Positions 16,401 through 25,219 of a stretch of DNA of 64,000 nt are shown here, piece after piece. Each line of letters starts with the position of its first letter. Within the stretch, counting starts at the first letter, position 1. This stretch comes from Lachnospiraceae bacterium UBA7093. Its GTDB lineage: Bacteria; Bacillota; Clostridia; Lachnospirales; Lachnospiraceae. The notes under the pieces are model-generated. The model ran no database searches and had not been told where the DNA came from. It saw nothing but the letters and a program-made list of their open reading frames with translations. The translations under genes were made by a program, and so were the position numbers. The stretch lies in contig DKYT01000067.1 in assembly GCA_002492465.1 (NCBI GenBank), positions 1-64,000 on the forward strand, read 5' to 3'.

Positions 16401-17252
16401 CTAATGAGAAGGGGTGGAAAATTTTTCATAATACTGCTGCGCCTCTTCTGCTGATAGGGAAAAACGTCGGATTAGCTTATTTATAATGATATCTTTACTT
16501 TTACCGTCTTCAAGGTAATCGAGAATAAATGCAGCGATACCCTCAGAACGTCCTTCAATAACCCCTTCCTCCCTGATATATGCCTTTTCTTCCCATAACT
16601 GCATATATTTTACCCCCATTTTTTCTGATAATTTCACTTTTTTTACCCGGTCGTGGATCTGTTTGATCTTACTGCTTGCTGTTGCCCCCGCGGCTTGATC
16701 CGTAGACGTATGAATATATTTCATAAAATCAAGGAATTCCTGAGAAAAATCCTGCCTGTTCTTCCCGTTTGTGTTAATAAAGACCCGAATAGCGCCATCC
16801 TCCAGCTTCAGATCTGGGCATTCCCGGCAGGCACCCTCAAAGGTGTAGCGGTATAAACCTCTGTGGAACAGGTCAAAAGGAGCGATGAGAATAAAACAAC
16901 TGTCATTCAAGAGATTGAAGTCCTTGCTTCCCGGCTCTAAGAGGGAAACATCCAGCTGCGCTTGATAATAGCGGCTTCTCTTGCGGAGGTTTCCGGTATC
17001 GCGTTGTTGCATTTCCGTGTAATAAAGTCGATGTTCTTGATCCATGCTGACCACGTCAAGGCGGATCTGTCTTAAATCAGGAGAGACCCGTAATTCTTTT
17101 TCTGTTTCAGTTTTTCCCAAAAGAGCGATTTCTTTTTCCAGGAGAATACTGACTGTTGCCCGGTAGGCATCGCAATCCTCCATGGTTTCGGAAAAGAGGA
17201 AGCGGTCGATCAGATTTAATTCCTCCAGTTTGGTGATAACATTGTTTTTCAT
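16401..17252 (-). CDS. Rpn/PD-(D/E)XK family nuclease (transposase-like)
   Basis: A 283-aa protein of the Rpn (recombination-promoting nuclease)/PDDEXK_2 transposase-like family. The nuclease core is visible: RLDVVSMDQ with the catalytic Asp, then YYTEMQQR giving the E-x-Q of this family, around residues 70-95. YYQAQLD and the C-terminal region with GRSEGIAAF and a helical tail are also typical. GGAGGAAAATGT stands before the start. No terminal inverted repeats or target duplication are seen, so it is a stand-alone gene, not an insertion sequence. It is convergent with the upstream kinase gene. Confidence 0.8.
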   Translation of the reverse strand: MKNNVITKLEELNLIDRFLFSETMEDCDAYRATVSILLEKEIALLGKTETEKELRVSPDLRQIRLDVVSMDQEHRLYYTEMQQRDTGNLRKRSRYYQAQLDVSLLEPGSKDFNLLNDSCFILIAPFDLFHRGLYRYTFEGACRECPDLKLEDGAIRVFINTNGKNRQDFSQEFLDFMKYIHTSTDQAAGATASSKIKQIHDRVKKVKLSEKMGVKYMQLWEEKAYIREEGVIEGRSEGIAAFILDYLEDGKSKDIIINKLIRRFSLSAEEAQQYYEKFSTPSH

Positions 17253-17525
17253 ACATTTTCCTCCTGTGTGCAGGAAAATGCAGATTGGAGTCAGGCATGT
17301 ACCATGCGTTTCTCTACCCGTTTCCTGCGGTTTTGTTTAAGATCATTGGGATTTCAAGCAGGATTTCGGGGATGTTAGAACAGAATGTTCCGTAAGATAC
17401 AGCCTGAGCCATAATAGAAATCGTTTGCTTTGAAAGATATATTAGCACAGAATTGACGATATATCAACATATAAGATTTAGAAAATAGAACTGGCACAAA
17501 AGGCTGGAAGTTACCCTATGGCTGA
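17253..17525. other. intergenic stretch without a recognised gene
   Basis: Between the Rpn gene and the transporter terminator there is no supported frame. It must hold the promoter of the Rpn gene on the minus strand. I see no repeat or RNA element. Confidence 0.5.
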
Positions 17526-17568
17526 AAAAGACCGATGCCGGGGTATAATGTTCCGGCATCGGTCTTTT
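17526..17568 (-). terminator. terminator of the maltodextrin operon
   Basis: A 16-bp perfect stem (17,526-17,541 with 17,553-17,568) around an 11-base loop begins directly at the stop codon of the last permease gene. It is flanked by T runs on the transcribed strand and could act in both directions. Confidence 0.9.
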
Positions 17569-18407
17569 CAGCCTTTTACACTTCCTGTTGTCAGACCCGC
17601 CACGAAAAATTTCTGGCAGAAAATAAACACGATCAATATGGGAAGCAGGCTGAATACGGATAAAGCAAACACATACCCCCATTGTGTGAATTGATGCTGT
17701 CCGAAAAAACCTGATATGGCAATTGGAATGGTCCGTTTTAAATTATCGTTGATTACCGTGTTTGCCCAGGGAAATTCTTCCCATGCGGTGAGAAAATTAA
17801 AGATAGACACGGAGGCAATTCCGGGTTTTGCCAGAGGGATAATAATTTTTCTGAACACGGTGAGCACGCTTCCTCCGTCCATATAGGTTGCCTCGTCTAA
17901 TTCTTTTGGAATATTTTCCACAAAGCCTTTGATCATAAAGGTGGAGTAGGGAATGGTCCATGCGGTATAAAATGGAATCAGCCCGACCAGTGAATTGATT
18001 ACATTCAGCTTTACCGCTAACTGATATTGGGGAATGATAAGGGTAAGTCCTGGAATGATCATTGTCAGTACGATAAAGGAAAATAAAAAGTTTCTTCCCG
18101 GAAAAGAAAAACGGGCGATCACATATCCTAATGCCGAGGCAATCAGCGCGGCTGATAAAACAGAGCAGACGGCAACAAAAAAGCTGTTTAGAAAGTTTAT
18201 ATAAAACTTTCCCTGATTCAGTATATAGGCATAATTTTCAAGGGTAATTTGTTTTAGCCCGGGAAGAAATTTAGGAGGATATTCATACAAGGCTCCATTG
18301 GGCTTTAAAGAAGTGCTGACCATATAGATCATAGGCAGCACAACGACCGCCAAAGCGCCTATTAAGACAAGATGGAGTATGATTTGAACGATAGATTTTC
18401 TTTTCAT
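17568..18407 (-). CDS. ABC sugar transporter permease, MalG type
   Basis: A 279-aa inner-membrane permease with six hydrophobic helices. The EAA loop EATYMDGGSVLTVFRKIIIPLAKPG (in part; about 190-215) docks to the ATPase. The N-terminus with one helix and LKPNGALYEYP is typical of the MalG/CUT1 subgroup. It forms a heterodimer with the MalF-type permease encoded 12 bases upstream and receives oligosaccharide from the lipoprotein. No ATPase gene is in the operon. CUT1 systems of Firmicutes usually share a common MsmX-like ATPase encoded elsewhere, so that is inferred here. It is the last gene before a strong terminator. Confidence 0.9.
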   Translation of the reverse strand: MKRKSIVQIILHLVLIGALAVVVLPMIYMVSTSLKPNGALYEYPPKFLPGLKQITLENYAYILNQGKFYINFLNSFFVAVCSVLSAALIASALGYVIARFSFPGRNFLFSFIVLTMIIPGLTLIIPQYQLAVKLNVINSLVGLIPFYTAWTIPYSTFMIKGFVENIPKELDEATYMDGGSVLTVFRKIIIPLAKPGIASVSIFNFLTAWEEFPWANTVINDNLKRTIPIAISGFFGQHQFTQWGYVFALSVFSLLPILIVFIFCQKFFVAGLTTGSVKG

Positions 18408-18419
18408 TATGTTCCTCCC

Positions 18420-19301
18420 TTACGGATTTTTTTGCTGCATCATCCGAAATTGGATAAGCGCCAATATTGCCAGTACCATCGTGATGATGAAGGACAGCGC
18501 TGCCGAGTAGCCGAATGCCCCGGTGCCGAAAGCTTTATGGTACATCCAGGTGAGAACTACATCCGTCTTGTGCCCGGGTTCTCCGCCGGTAATCATTTTG
18601 ACGGACGTAAATACATTAAAGCCGCCGATTGTGAGCATAACGAGGGCAAACAGGATTGTTCCTTTTATACAGGGAAGAGTGACATGAAAAAGTCTTCCAA
18701 GGGCGTTTGCACCGTCAATAGAAGCTGCTTCATATAAATCGGCAGGTACTGTCTGAAGCGCTGCAAGAAATACTACCATGTTCCAGCCGATCCCTTTCCA
18801 TATACCAAGGAGCATGGCTACTGTGAGTCCGCCCCATCTGGTATCCAGCCAGTGAATATTCTGGGGGGCGGCATGAATTACGTTTACGAGAAAATAGTTG
18901 AGCAAACCTTCCGTATTGAAAACGTATTTAAATACCAGCGAAGCGATTACCCAGGATGTGATTACCGGAAGATAATACAGCACCCGGTATCCTACTTTGA
19001 AACGGGTAACCTGATTGATTAAAAAAGCGGTCAAAAAGCCAAGAATCATTTGCCCGGGTACCGTTACCAGGGTATAGACTATGGTATTGGCAAATGAAAC
19101 CCGGAAATATTTATCATTTAAAACCTCTCTATAGTTTTGGAGACCAATAAAATTCTGCCCATGGATACTGCCAAAATCCCATTCAAAAAAACTCATGACA
19201 AAAAGCTTGATGATGGGATACAGAGTAAAGGTTCCGAAAATGATAAGCCCGGGTAAAAGCAGCAGACCTATTTGCAATTTTCCCTTTTTGGAGATTTTCA
19301 T
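18420..19301 (-). CDS. ABC sugar transporter permease, MalF type
   Basis: A 293-aa permease with six membrane helices. The EAA motif is EAASIDGANALGRLFHVTLP (about 205-225). It lacks the extra periplasmic loop of enterobacterial MalF, as usual for Gram-positive CUT1 permeases. It partners the MalG-type protein 12 bases downstream. The 154 bases between it and the binding-protein gene hold a hairpin that may lower expression of the permeases relative to the binding protein. Confidence 0.9.
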   Translation of the reverse strand: MKISKKGKLQIGLLLLPGLIIFGTFTLYPIIKLFVMSFFEWDFGSIHGQNFIGLQNYREVLNDKYFRVSFANTIVYTLVTVPGQMILGFLTAFLINQVTRFKVGYRVLYYLPVITSWVIASLVFKYVFNTEGLLNYFLVNVIHAAPQNIHWLDTRWGGLTVAMLLGIWKGIGWNMVVFLAALQTVPADLYEAASIDGANALGRLFHVTLPCIKGTILFALVMLTIGGFNVFTSVKMITGGEPGHKTDVVLTWMYHKAFGTGAFGYSAALSFIITMVLAILALIQFRMMQQKNP

Positions 19302-19318
19302 AGATATCCTTTCTTTAC

Positions 19319-19389
19319 AGGGCTGCGCACCGCTATTATATATGTTACGCTTTATTGGTTGACCGACCGTCCGGCGGCGGGGCAGCCCT
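19319..19389 (-). promoter_or_regulatory. intercistronic hairpin between binding protein and permease genes
   Basis: AGGGCTGC (19,319-19,326) pairs with GCAGCCCT (19,382-19,389) across a 55-base loop, just before the MalF-type ribosome site. Such structures often end part of the transcripts or protect the upstream message. There is no U run, so it is not a simple terminator. Confidence 0.4.
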
Positions 19390-19455
19390 ATTTGACTTTT
19401 AAGTAAGAGTCTTATATAATAATGTGGATGTCAAAAGCTATGACAGTCACAGGTT

Positions 19456-20811
19456 TTATTTTGATAACATTTCATCGAATGTGACAGCCAGTTCATCCAT
19501 TGCTTCTTTGGCAGTTTTTTCACCGTTCATGACTGCGGTTACGGCAACGGAAAGTTCGCTGTCCATTTCCGACCAGCATGCGACGGTAGGTCGGGATTTT
19601 GCCGTTTTAATTGCGTCGATGAAAGGCGCGAAGGAGGCTTCCTTAACCGTATCGCTTTCAAGCGCCTCCTTATTTACCGGGATTTGACCGCATTTTGCCA
19701 TTTCTTCCTGGGCAAAAGGATCTGTCATGAATTTCATAAATTTCCATGCGGCATCTTTATTTGCGCTTTTGAACATGGAAATATCTTCACCGCCGAGGAC
19801 AGATATGGACCCGCCTTTGCCAGCAGGGATTTCGGTGACGGCATATTCAAAATCAGGATAAGCGCCTTGTAGTTCCGCAATTTTCCAGGGACCTTCCAGC
19901 AGCATCATATATCTGCCGGTGCCGAAGCCGTCGGTCATGGGTATGTCCCCGCTGTTCCATCCGGTGATGGCTCCCTGGGCATAAAGGTCGGCGAAGGTCT
20001 GGATTGCCTCTATGGTTTCGGGGCTGTTGATATAGCCGGATGCCTTTGTCCCTTCATTATCGGTGATGGCTCCGCCCATGCTCCAGATGAAAGGGCACAG
20101 ATTCCATCCTGCCAGTGCCGGCTCATTATATCCCCATACCTGCTGTCCGTTTGCGTTTGTACCCGACAGACTTTTGACAGCAGAGACAAATTCATCCATT
20201 GTTTTTGGAACGCTGATTCCGGCATCGGTTAGTGCCTTTACATTGTAAAACAGAACTTTTGAATTGGTGTTCAGCGCAAGACCATAAGAATGTCCGCCTA
20301 CGTTTGCCGTACTCATGGCGCTGTCCAGCAGACCGGCGGCAGTGTCATTGTAATCCGGAATTTCTTCATCCAGGGCAGTGAGAATGCCCATTTTTTCAAA
20401 TTCAGGTACCCAGGCGCTGTCCAATCGTGCCACATCGGGAAGGGTATTTGACTGTGCGCTGATCAGCAGCTTTTCATGCAGGTCAGCCCATTCGTGAGAT
20501 ACGGCGTTTACTTTAATGCCGGGGTTTTCCTCTTCAAACTTGGGAATCAGCACATTCATAAGTGTGTCGTTTTCAGCGGATTGGGCGCTGTAGTGGTGCC
20601 AGAAATTGATGGTTACTTCTTTTCCATCTGAATTGGCAGCATCTGAAACGGATGTATCTTCTGCCCCAGCAGTTTCCGTCTCATTGGTTGTTCCTTGACT
20701 TTCAGAGTCACTTTTTGTGGGTACTGGCGCAGAATTACCGCATCCTGCCAACGCCGCCAAGCAAGTCGCAGTTGTGAGTAAGACCGCCAGTACTTTTTTG
20801 CATTTCTTCAT
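19456..20811 (-). CDS. extracellular maltodextrin/sugar-binding lipoprotein
   Basis: A 451-aa solute-binding protein of the MalE/CUT1 class. A lipoprotein signal ends with lipobox LAALAGC (Cys at about 25), then an acidic Ser/Thr-rich linker (28-65) and the two-lobed fold, starting at EVTINFWHHYSAQ. GTGRYMMLLEGPWKIAE is the usual late signature. It is anchored outside the membrane and hands oligosaccharides to the MalF/MalG-type permeases. The neopullulanase-like gene upstream suggests maltodextrins as ligand. GGAGGATATCAAC precedes the ATG and lies inside the upstream coding region, which overlaps by 77 bases. Confidence 0.92.
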   Translation of the reverse strand: MKKCKKVLAVLLTTATCLAALAGCGNSAPVPTKSDSESQGTTNETETAGAEDTSVSDAANSDGKEVTINFWHHYSAQSAENDTLMNVLIPKFEEENPGIKVNAVSHEWADLHEKLLISAQSNTLPDVARLDSAWVPEFEKMGILTALDEEIPDYNDTAAGLLDSAMSTANVGGHSYGLALNTNSKVLFYNVKALTDAGISVPKTMDEFVSAVKSLSGTNANGQQVWGYNEPALAGWNLCPFIWSMGGAITDNEGTKASGYINSPETIEAIQTFADLYAQGAITGWNSGDIPMTDGFGTGRYMMLLEGPWKIAELQGAYPDFEYAVTEIPAGKGGSISVLGGEDISMFKSANKDAAWKFMKFMTDPFAQEEMAKCGQIPVNKEALESDTVKEASFAPFIDAIKTAKSRPTVACWSEMDSELSVAVTAVMNGEKTAKEAMDELAVTFDEMLSK

Positions 20812-22615
20812 GTTGATATCCTCCTTTTTTTATAAAAACTTTAACAGCGTAGGGCTGCATTTCCAGAGAGATGACCGCCTTGTAAGCTGTTATGTCCTGA
20901 TTGTAAAATTGTCCTGCCAGGGGCTTGGAGGTCAGAAGTTCCTTTTCGTCTGATAGCAGGTCAACAAATTTCCCATCTTCCAGTACAGGGCAAAGGATTT
21001 TCCTCTTTTCAGGGCTATTGTTAAATACTGCATAGATTTTTTCAGGAATTTCCGGCTCTTCATGATACCTGACAAAGGCAAAAATATTTGTTTGGTTGTC
21101 TGCAAGGATCGTCCGGTAACGCCCTTCCCGTACACACAGATGGTTTTTTCTGATGGCAATGATTTTTTTATACCACTGGGATAGTTCCGGTTTGGTCTGT
21201 TCGTCCCATACCATACATCTTCGACAGTCCGGGTCGTTTTCTCCAGTGATGCCTGCTTCGTCTCCGTAATAGATTGCAGGTGATCCTACAAACAACATTT
21301 GGAATGCTGCGGCAAGCTGTAAGACTTTTGGATTTTCGCCGCAGACGTATAAAAACCGTTCCGTATCATGGCTGTCCAAAAGATTGTACAAAAGGTGGCA
21401 GGTTTCATCCCGGTACAAGGCAAGTATGGTGTTGATACGATGATCAAAGGCTTCAGCGGAAATGCTGCTTTTGCCGAAATAATCCCACATGGCATCCCGG
21501 AACATATAATTCATGACACTATCCAGCTGGTTTCCGCGGAGCATCCTGCCGCCATAGCCCCAGGTTTCTCCAAGTAAAATACAGTCCGGGTATTTTCGTT
21601 TTAAGGTTATCCGTGCCAGTTCCCAGACAGTGGAATCCACTTCATCTGCCACATCCAGCCGCCACCCGTCTATCTGGTATTCCCCCAGCCAATAATCCAT
21701 TATTTTCAGGATGTATGCCTGGACATCAGGATTTGCGGTGTTCAGCTTTGGCATATAGGGATAGGCGCCTACGCATTCATAGGAATCTCCGGAAACAGTA
21801 ACAGGATAGTTTTCGATTAAAAACCAGTCTTTGTATGCCGACTGTTCCTGCTTTTCGAGAACATTTTGAAAGAGAGGAAAATGAATGCCCGTGTGGTTAA
21901 ACACACCGTCCAGTATGATACGGATTCCCTGTTGATGGCATTGGCTGATCAGTTCTTTCAATTCTTCATTTGTCCCAAAAAGCGGATCTATCCGGAAGTA
22001 ATCTGTGGTTGCATATTTGTGGTTGAAATCTCCTTCGAAAACAGGGTTCAGGTAAAGGCATTCTACGCCCAGATCCTTCAGATAGGGCAGTTTATTGCAG
22101 ATTCCTTTCAAGTCGCCGCCCATGTAGTTATTTCTGGTCGGTATGGTACCCCATGCCTTGCAATCAGCAGGATCATTATCAGGGTTCCCGTTAAAAAAGC
22201 GATCCGGAAATATCTGGTAATAGATAATTCCCTTTGCCCAGTTGGGTACCTGGCGCACATCATTTTGATTGGCATACAGATATTCAAAAAACCCTTCTGA
22301 GGGTGGAACGGAGGTAATTCCACAGGTAGAGAAATACCATTGCTCCCGGTGTGTTTCTTCCAGCCAAAAGTAGTATTTCTGGTATCTTGCAACCTTGGTA
22401 AAAATAATTTTACACTGGAAATAATCAAATAATTCATCTCTGGCATAGCACTCCATGGTTTCTCTTTTTTTTATGCTGTCTTCCCGGTTCCAATAGATGA
22501 TTTGGCACTTTTTGATTTCTTTTTTTGCCGTTCTTAGCCGGACAATTAATTGATTCCGCGCTATGGGATAAACAAAAGTTTCTGTATTACTATGTAAAAC
22601 AGCCTCTTTGTTCAC
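20735..22615 (-). CDS. GH13 neopullulanase/cyclomaltodextrinase-like alpha-glycosidase
   Basis: A 626-aa intracellular GH13 enzyme that hydrolyses alpha-1,4 links of maltodextrins, cyclodextrins or pullulan pieces. An N-terminal beta domain (1-120) is typical of the GH13_20 group. The catalytic barrel has nucleophile Asp321 (DGWRLDVADE), acid/base Glu350 (LLGETWG) and Asp417 (LLDSHDTERF). There is no signal peptide. GTG is the start, after GAGGTG, 6 bases after the regulator gene. An oddity is the C-terminus: after KVFIKKGG the frame runs 77 bases into the binding-protein gene and adds a basic tail (HNCDLLGGVGRMR). A stop near FIKK may have been lost, or the overlap is natural. Confidence 0.9.
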   Translation of the reverse strand: MNKEAVLHSNTETFVYPIARNQLIVRLRTAKKEIKKCQIIYWNREDSIKKRETMECYARDELFDYFQCKIIFTKVARYQKYYFWLEETHREQWYFSTCGITSVPPSEGFFEYLYANQNDVRQVPNWAKGIIYYQIFPDRFFNGNPDNDPADCKAWGTIPTRNNYMGGDLKGICNKLPYLKDLGVECLYLNPVFEGDFNHKYATTDYFRIDPLFGTNEELKELISQCHQQGIRIILDGVFNHTGIHFPLFQNVLEKQEQSAYKDWFLIENYPVTVSGDSYECVGAYPYMPKLNTANPDVQAYILKIMDYWLGEYQIDGWRLDVADEVDSTVWELARITLKRKYPDCILLGETWGYGGRMLRGNQLDSVMNYMFRDAMWDYFGKSSISAEAFDHRINTILALYRDETCHLLYNLLDSHDTERFLYVCGENPKVLQLAAAFQMLFVGSPAIYYGDEAGITGENDPDCRRCMVWDEQTKPELSQWYKKIIAIRKNHLCVREGRYRTILADNQTNIFAFVRYHEEPEIPEKIYAVFNNSPEKRKILCPVLEDGKFVDLLSDEKELLTSKPLAGQFYNQDITAYKAVISLEMQPYAVKVFIKKGGYQHEEMQKSTGGLTHNCDLLGGVGRMR

Positions 22616-22621
22616 ACTTTT

Positions 22622-23626
22622 TCACCTCTTTTCCGTAGATTTTCTTTTGATAATTTTTGTCTCAATGAAAGCGGATTCCTCCTTTCTGCCTTTTTGCTTG
22701 ATCATATCAAATAGTGAGTTTGCCACTTGCTCCCCCAAAAGATAGGTATCGATGTCCACAGCAGTGAGAGGCGGGTCCAGATATTCTGCCAGAGGATAGT
22801 TATCAAAAGTAATAATTCCCATCTCTTCCGGTATGGATACTTTATTTTGCTTAAGGGCTTGCAGCACATGATATGCGACGATGTTGTTGGTACAGATAAT
22901 ACTGTCTGTCTCGGAACGGTGGTTTAAAAGCTCCTTTATTTTCAGGGCGATATCATCGCCCACCTCAATAATGTCATTTTTGGCTGCGGGTATTTTGTTT
23001 TTTTCCAGTTCTTTCATAAATCCCCGTGTCCGTTTTTGCTCAAAGGTGTTTTTCATGCTCTCTACAAACAAAGCAGGGTGCCGGTAACCGCACTCTAAAA
23101 GATGCCTTACCGCAAGACGTCCGCCCCCTTCATTATCCATGTCTACCCAGTTTTTTCCGGTGTAAGATTGATCCGGTTCTCCCATAATGACAAAGGGAAA
23201 TTGATTTTCCCTGAGAAGGCGGATCAGATCATCTGTGATGCCGGACACCGGTAAAATGATTCCATCGATCTTATGTTCCAAAACCAGGTTTTTAACGGCG
23301 TTTCCTTTTTCACGTTCCCCATGGTTGGTAATTAAAAGGTTGTATCCTAACCGCTGCGTTACATTCTCGATTGCGGTAACGGATTTGATAAAGAAGGTGT
23401 TGGCGTAGGCAGCGTTGTTACCTGCGTCAATAACGAGCCCAATTGTAAAAGTATTTCCGTTTACAAGCCCCCGGGCAAGGATGTTAGGGTGGTAGTCCAG
23501 CTCTTTCATAGCCGCCATGATTTTTTTGGTGGTTTCTTCCGATATGGATGCAGTTCCGTTGATTACTCTGGATACGGTGGATGGGTTTACACCGACTTTC
23601 TTTGCAATATCTTTAATGGTTGCCAT
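22622..23626 (-). CDS. LacI-family transcriptional regulator of the maltodextrin operon
   Basis: A 334-aa repressor. The helix-turn-helix (ATIKDIAKKVGVNPSTVSRVI, in part, residues 2-22) and hinge helix are followed by a periplasmic-binding-like sugar domain (60-330). The longer frame up to 23,713 is rejected, because GGAG 7 bases before the ATG at 23,626 and the family's constant start MATIKDIA fit better. It is the first gene of the operon, with two perfect operators in its own leader region, so it probably represses itself and all downstream genes until a maltodextrin or its derivative binds. Confidence 0.92.
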   Translation of the reverse strand: MATIKDIAKKVGVNPSTVSRVINGTASISEETTKKIMAAMKELDYHPNILARGLVNGNTFTIGLVIDAGNNAAYANTFFIKSVTAIENVTQRLGYNLLITNHGEREKGNAVKNLVLEHKIDGIILPVSGITDDLIRLLRENQFPFVIMGEPDQSYTGKNWVDMDNEGGGRLAVRHLLECGYRHPALFVESMKNTFEQKRTRGFMKELEKNKIPAAKNDIIEVGDDIALKIKELLNHRSETDSIICTNNIVAYHVLQALKQNKVSIPEEMGIITFDNYPLAEYLDPPLTAVDIDTYLLGEQVANSLFDMIKQKGRKEESAFIETKIIKRKSTEKR

Positions 23627-23642
23627 AAGATTCTCCTTCATG

Positions 23643-23656
23643 TGCAAACGTTTGCA
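23643..23656 (-). promoter_or_regulatory. LacI-family operator, proximal copy
   Basis: Perfect palindrome TGCAAACGTTTGCA, 17 bases before the regulator's start codon. The central CG with flanking TGCAAACG arms is the typical LacI/GalR-family site. Confidence 0.85.
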
Positions 23657-23675
23657 TGCAAGGGTGAAAAAATAA

Positions 23676-23689
23676 TGCAAACGTTTGCA
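23676..23689 (-). promoter_or_regulatory. LacI-family operator, distal copy
   Basis: A second identical TGCAAACGTTTGCA (extended to ATGCAAACGTTTGCAT), centred 33 bp from the first, about three helical turns. That places both sites on one face of the DNA for cooperative binding. Confidence 0.85.
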
Positions 23690-23790
23690 TTTCTTTTTAA
23701 TAGTATAATGCATGTAATTGAATTTGTCAATTTAAATTTCAATAACGTTGCGGGATAAACCAGGGTTTGTTACAATTTAGACGTATGCTG

Positions 23791-24023
23791 GGGCACAGCC
23801 TTGTCAGGGCGTATATTCAGGCGGGCATTACCCCGGAGGGCGGGTGGGAACGCCATTGCATGCATGGTTTCAGAACTGCTTAAAATTGGATTTCACTAAC
23901 AGAATGGACAAGTTCTTTAAAACTGTGCGGGTCGGAGTATAGCGGCATCCATGCCGCATACTCCTGATTCCGCCCTCCGGGGTAATGCCCTGCCTGAATA
24001 TACGCCCTGACAAGGCTGTGCCC
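23791..24023. repeat. long palindromic element A, downstream of vanW-like gene
   Basis: Arms of 53 and 54 bases (23,791-23,843 and 23,970-24,023) are reverse complements with a single 1-base difference, around a 126-base centre. The centre contains a hairpin, GGAGTATAGCGGCA with TGCCGCATACTCC. The same central block, roughly 115 bases with few differences, recurs in element B at 24,925-25,219. No protein is supported. It fills most of the 417 bases between the LacI and VanW genes. Confidence 0.85.
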
Positions 24024-24043
24024 TGGCGCAGGTTTGAATGGTA

Positions 24044-24865
24044 CTAGGGTTTCTCAGTGATAAAAGGCTCGTACATCATAACGGCGGAATTTTCCACAAT
24101 CAGCTGCTCATCAAGCATATTTCCTGACAGATCATATTTTTGCTGGTATAATTTGTTGTGCCGGGTATAACCGCCCCATAAAGCACCTCTCATTTCGTGA
24201 TCCCGCTCTACAATTTCATAACGGTATTCCGGGGCGGAGGACACGCGCCATTCTCCGTAGAGGTATGTATCGTCCATCCAAATCAATAATTGGTAGGTAT
24301 CGTTTGTGTTGTTGCGGATCATCAAATCTCCGTGAGGGTAAAAGCAGGTGGCGCCGCTGCCGAAAGGCTGGGTTCGGTTGGAATCGGGAAATACGTCGTA
24401 GCTGTGCCGGTGCCGTTCCGTTACGGTAAGGGGCGTATGGATGGTCATCCAGAAAATCAAATTGGAAAGCTGGCAGAGACCGCCGCCGCATCCGGCGCGG
24501 AAGGTGCCGGATTTCAGAACCATTCCGTCTAAATAGCCCTTCCGCTTGGTGGGTTTCCCGATCAGCTTCCAATAGCTGAACACCTGACCTGGAGGGAGAA
24601 TCATTTCGTGGATTCTGGCGGAAGCAAGCTTCAGATTCGTAACCTTGTTGTGCTGCATCCACATATCCACATCCTTTAATTTTCGGAGAAGAGGCGTTTT
24701 GTGTGAAAAGTAAAGGAAAGGCAGATGGGAAGAGCATTTGGTTTTGGCAAATTGTCTGTTCATGGCAAGCCAGAGCAGATAGCGGAGCATGCTGTAATAA
24801 GCAAGCCCCAGCTTGCTCCTTAAAGGGGAACGTTTGACAGGTTTTTGAATAACATCGTTTTTCAT
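24044..24865 (-). CDS. VanW family protein
   Basis: A 273-aa protein of the VanW family, found in some vancomycin-resistance clusters but of unknown function. The typical core is visible: ARIHEMILPPGQVFSYWKLI, then GYLDGMVLKSGTFRAGCGGGLCQLSN and SYDVFPDSNRTQPFGSGAT (each in part). There is no signal peptide. The upstream TTG frame start at 24,886 is less likely; the ATG at 24,865 follows AAAGGA. No other van genes are nearby, so no resistance role is implied. The gene is bracketed by two related palindromic elements and could have moved with them. Confidence 0.85.
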   Translation of the reverse strand: MKNDVIQKPVKRSPLRSKLGLAYYSMLRYLLWLAMNRQFAKTKCSSHLPFLYFSHKTPLLRKLKDVDMWMQHNKVTNLKLASARIHEMILPPGQVFSYWKLIGKPTKRKGYLDGMVLKSGTFRAGCGGGLCQLSNLIFWMTIHTPLTVTERHRHSYDVFPDSNRTQPFGSGATCFYPHGDLMIRNNTNDTYQLLIWMDDTYLYGEWRVSSAPEYRYEIVERDHEMRGALWGGYTRHNKLYQQKYDLSGNMLDEQLIVENSAVMMYEPFITEKP

Positions 24866-24924
24866 AAGATTCGCAATTCCTTTCAATGGTATTTTAACAT
24901 GAAATAAACGAAATTGAAATGTAT

Positions 24925-25219
24925 GGATGTATATTTTGGCGCGGCAGCACCCCAGGCGGGACGCCCATGGACATATATGGTTTCAGTACTTGCTCTAAAT
25001 TGGATTTCACTAACGGAATGAGAAAGATTTCTAAAACTGTCCGGGTCGGAGTATAGCGGCATCCTTGCCGCATACTCCTGATTCTGCCATCCGTGGCAGA
25101 ATCTCCCTGGGTATTCGCCCATTCCGTAAGTGAAATGGCCAATTTCTTGCCAAAGCCCTGAAACCATATGTGTCCATGGGCGTCCCGCCTGGGGTGCTGC
25201 CGCGCCAAAATATACATCC
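24925..25219. repeat. long palindromic element B, upstream of vanW-like gene
   Basis: Arms of 62 bases (24,925-24,986 and 25,158-25,219) match as reverse complements at 61 positions. Further inward, weaker pairing continues (around ATTTCACTAACGGAATG). The centre repeats the GGAGTATAGCGGCA hairpin of element A, plus a second hairpin GATTCTGCC/GGCAGAATC. The outer arms differ from those of A, although both end near GCCCTGGCGCA. The rest of the 478-base gap up to 25,343 holds only the promoter region of the ABC operon. Confidence 0.85.

Noticed and set aside
16401..17252. Rpn-type gene as a complete insertion sequence
   Set aside because: No terminal inverted repeats or target duplications are found around it.
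23643..23689. Two identical TGCAAACGTTTGCA units as the start of a CRISPR-like array
   Set aside because: Only two short palindromic copies, directly before a LacI-type gene; they are operators.
24044..24865. VanW protein as evidence of vancomycin resistance
   Set aside because: No vanHAX, vanS/R or related ligase genes are nearby; VanW proteins are common in Clostridia without resistance.
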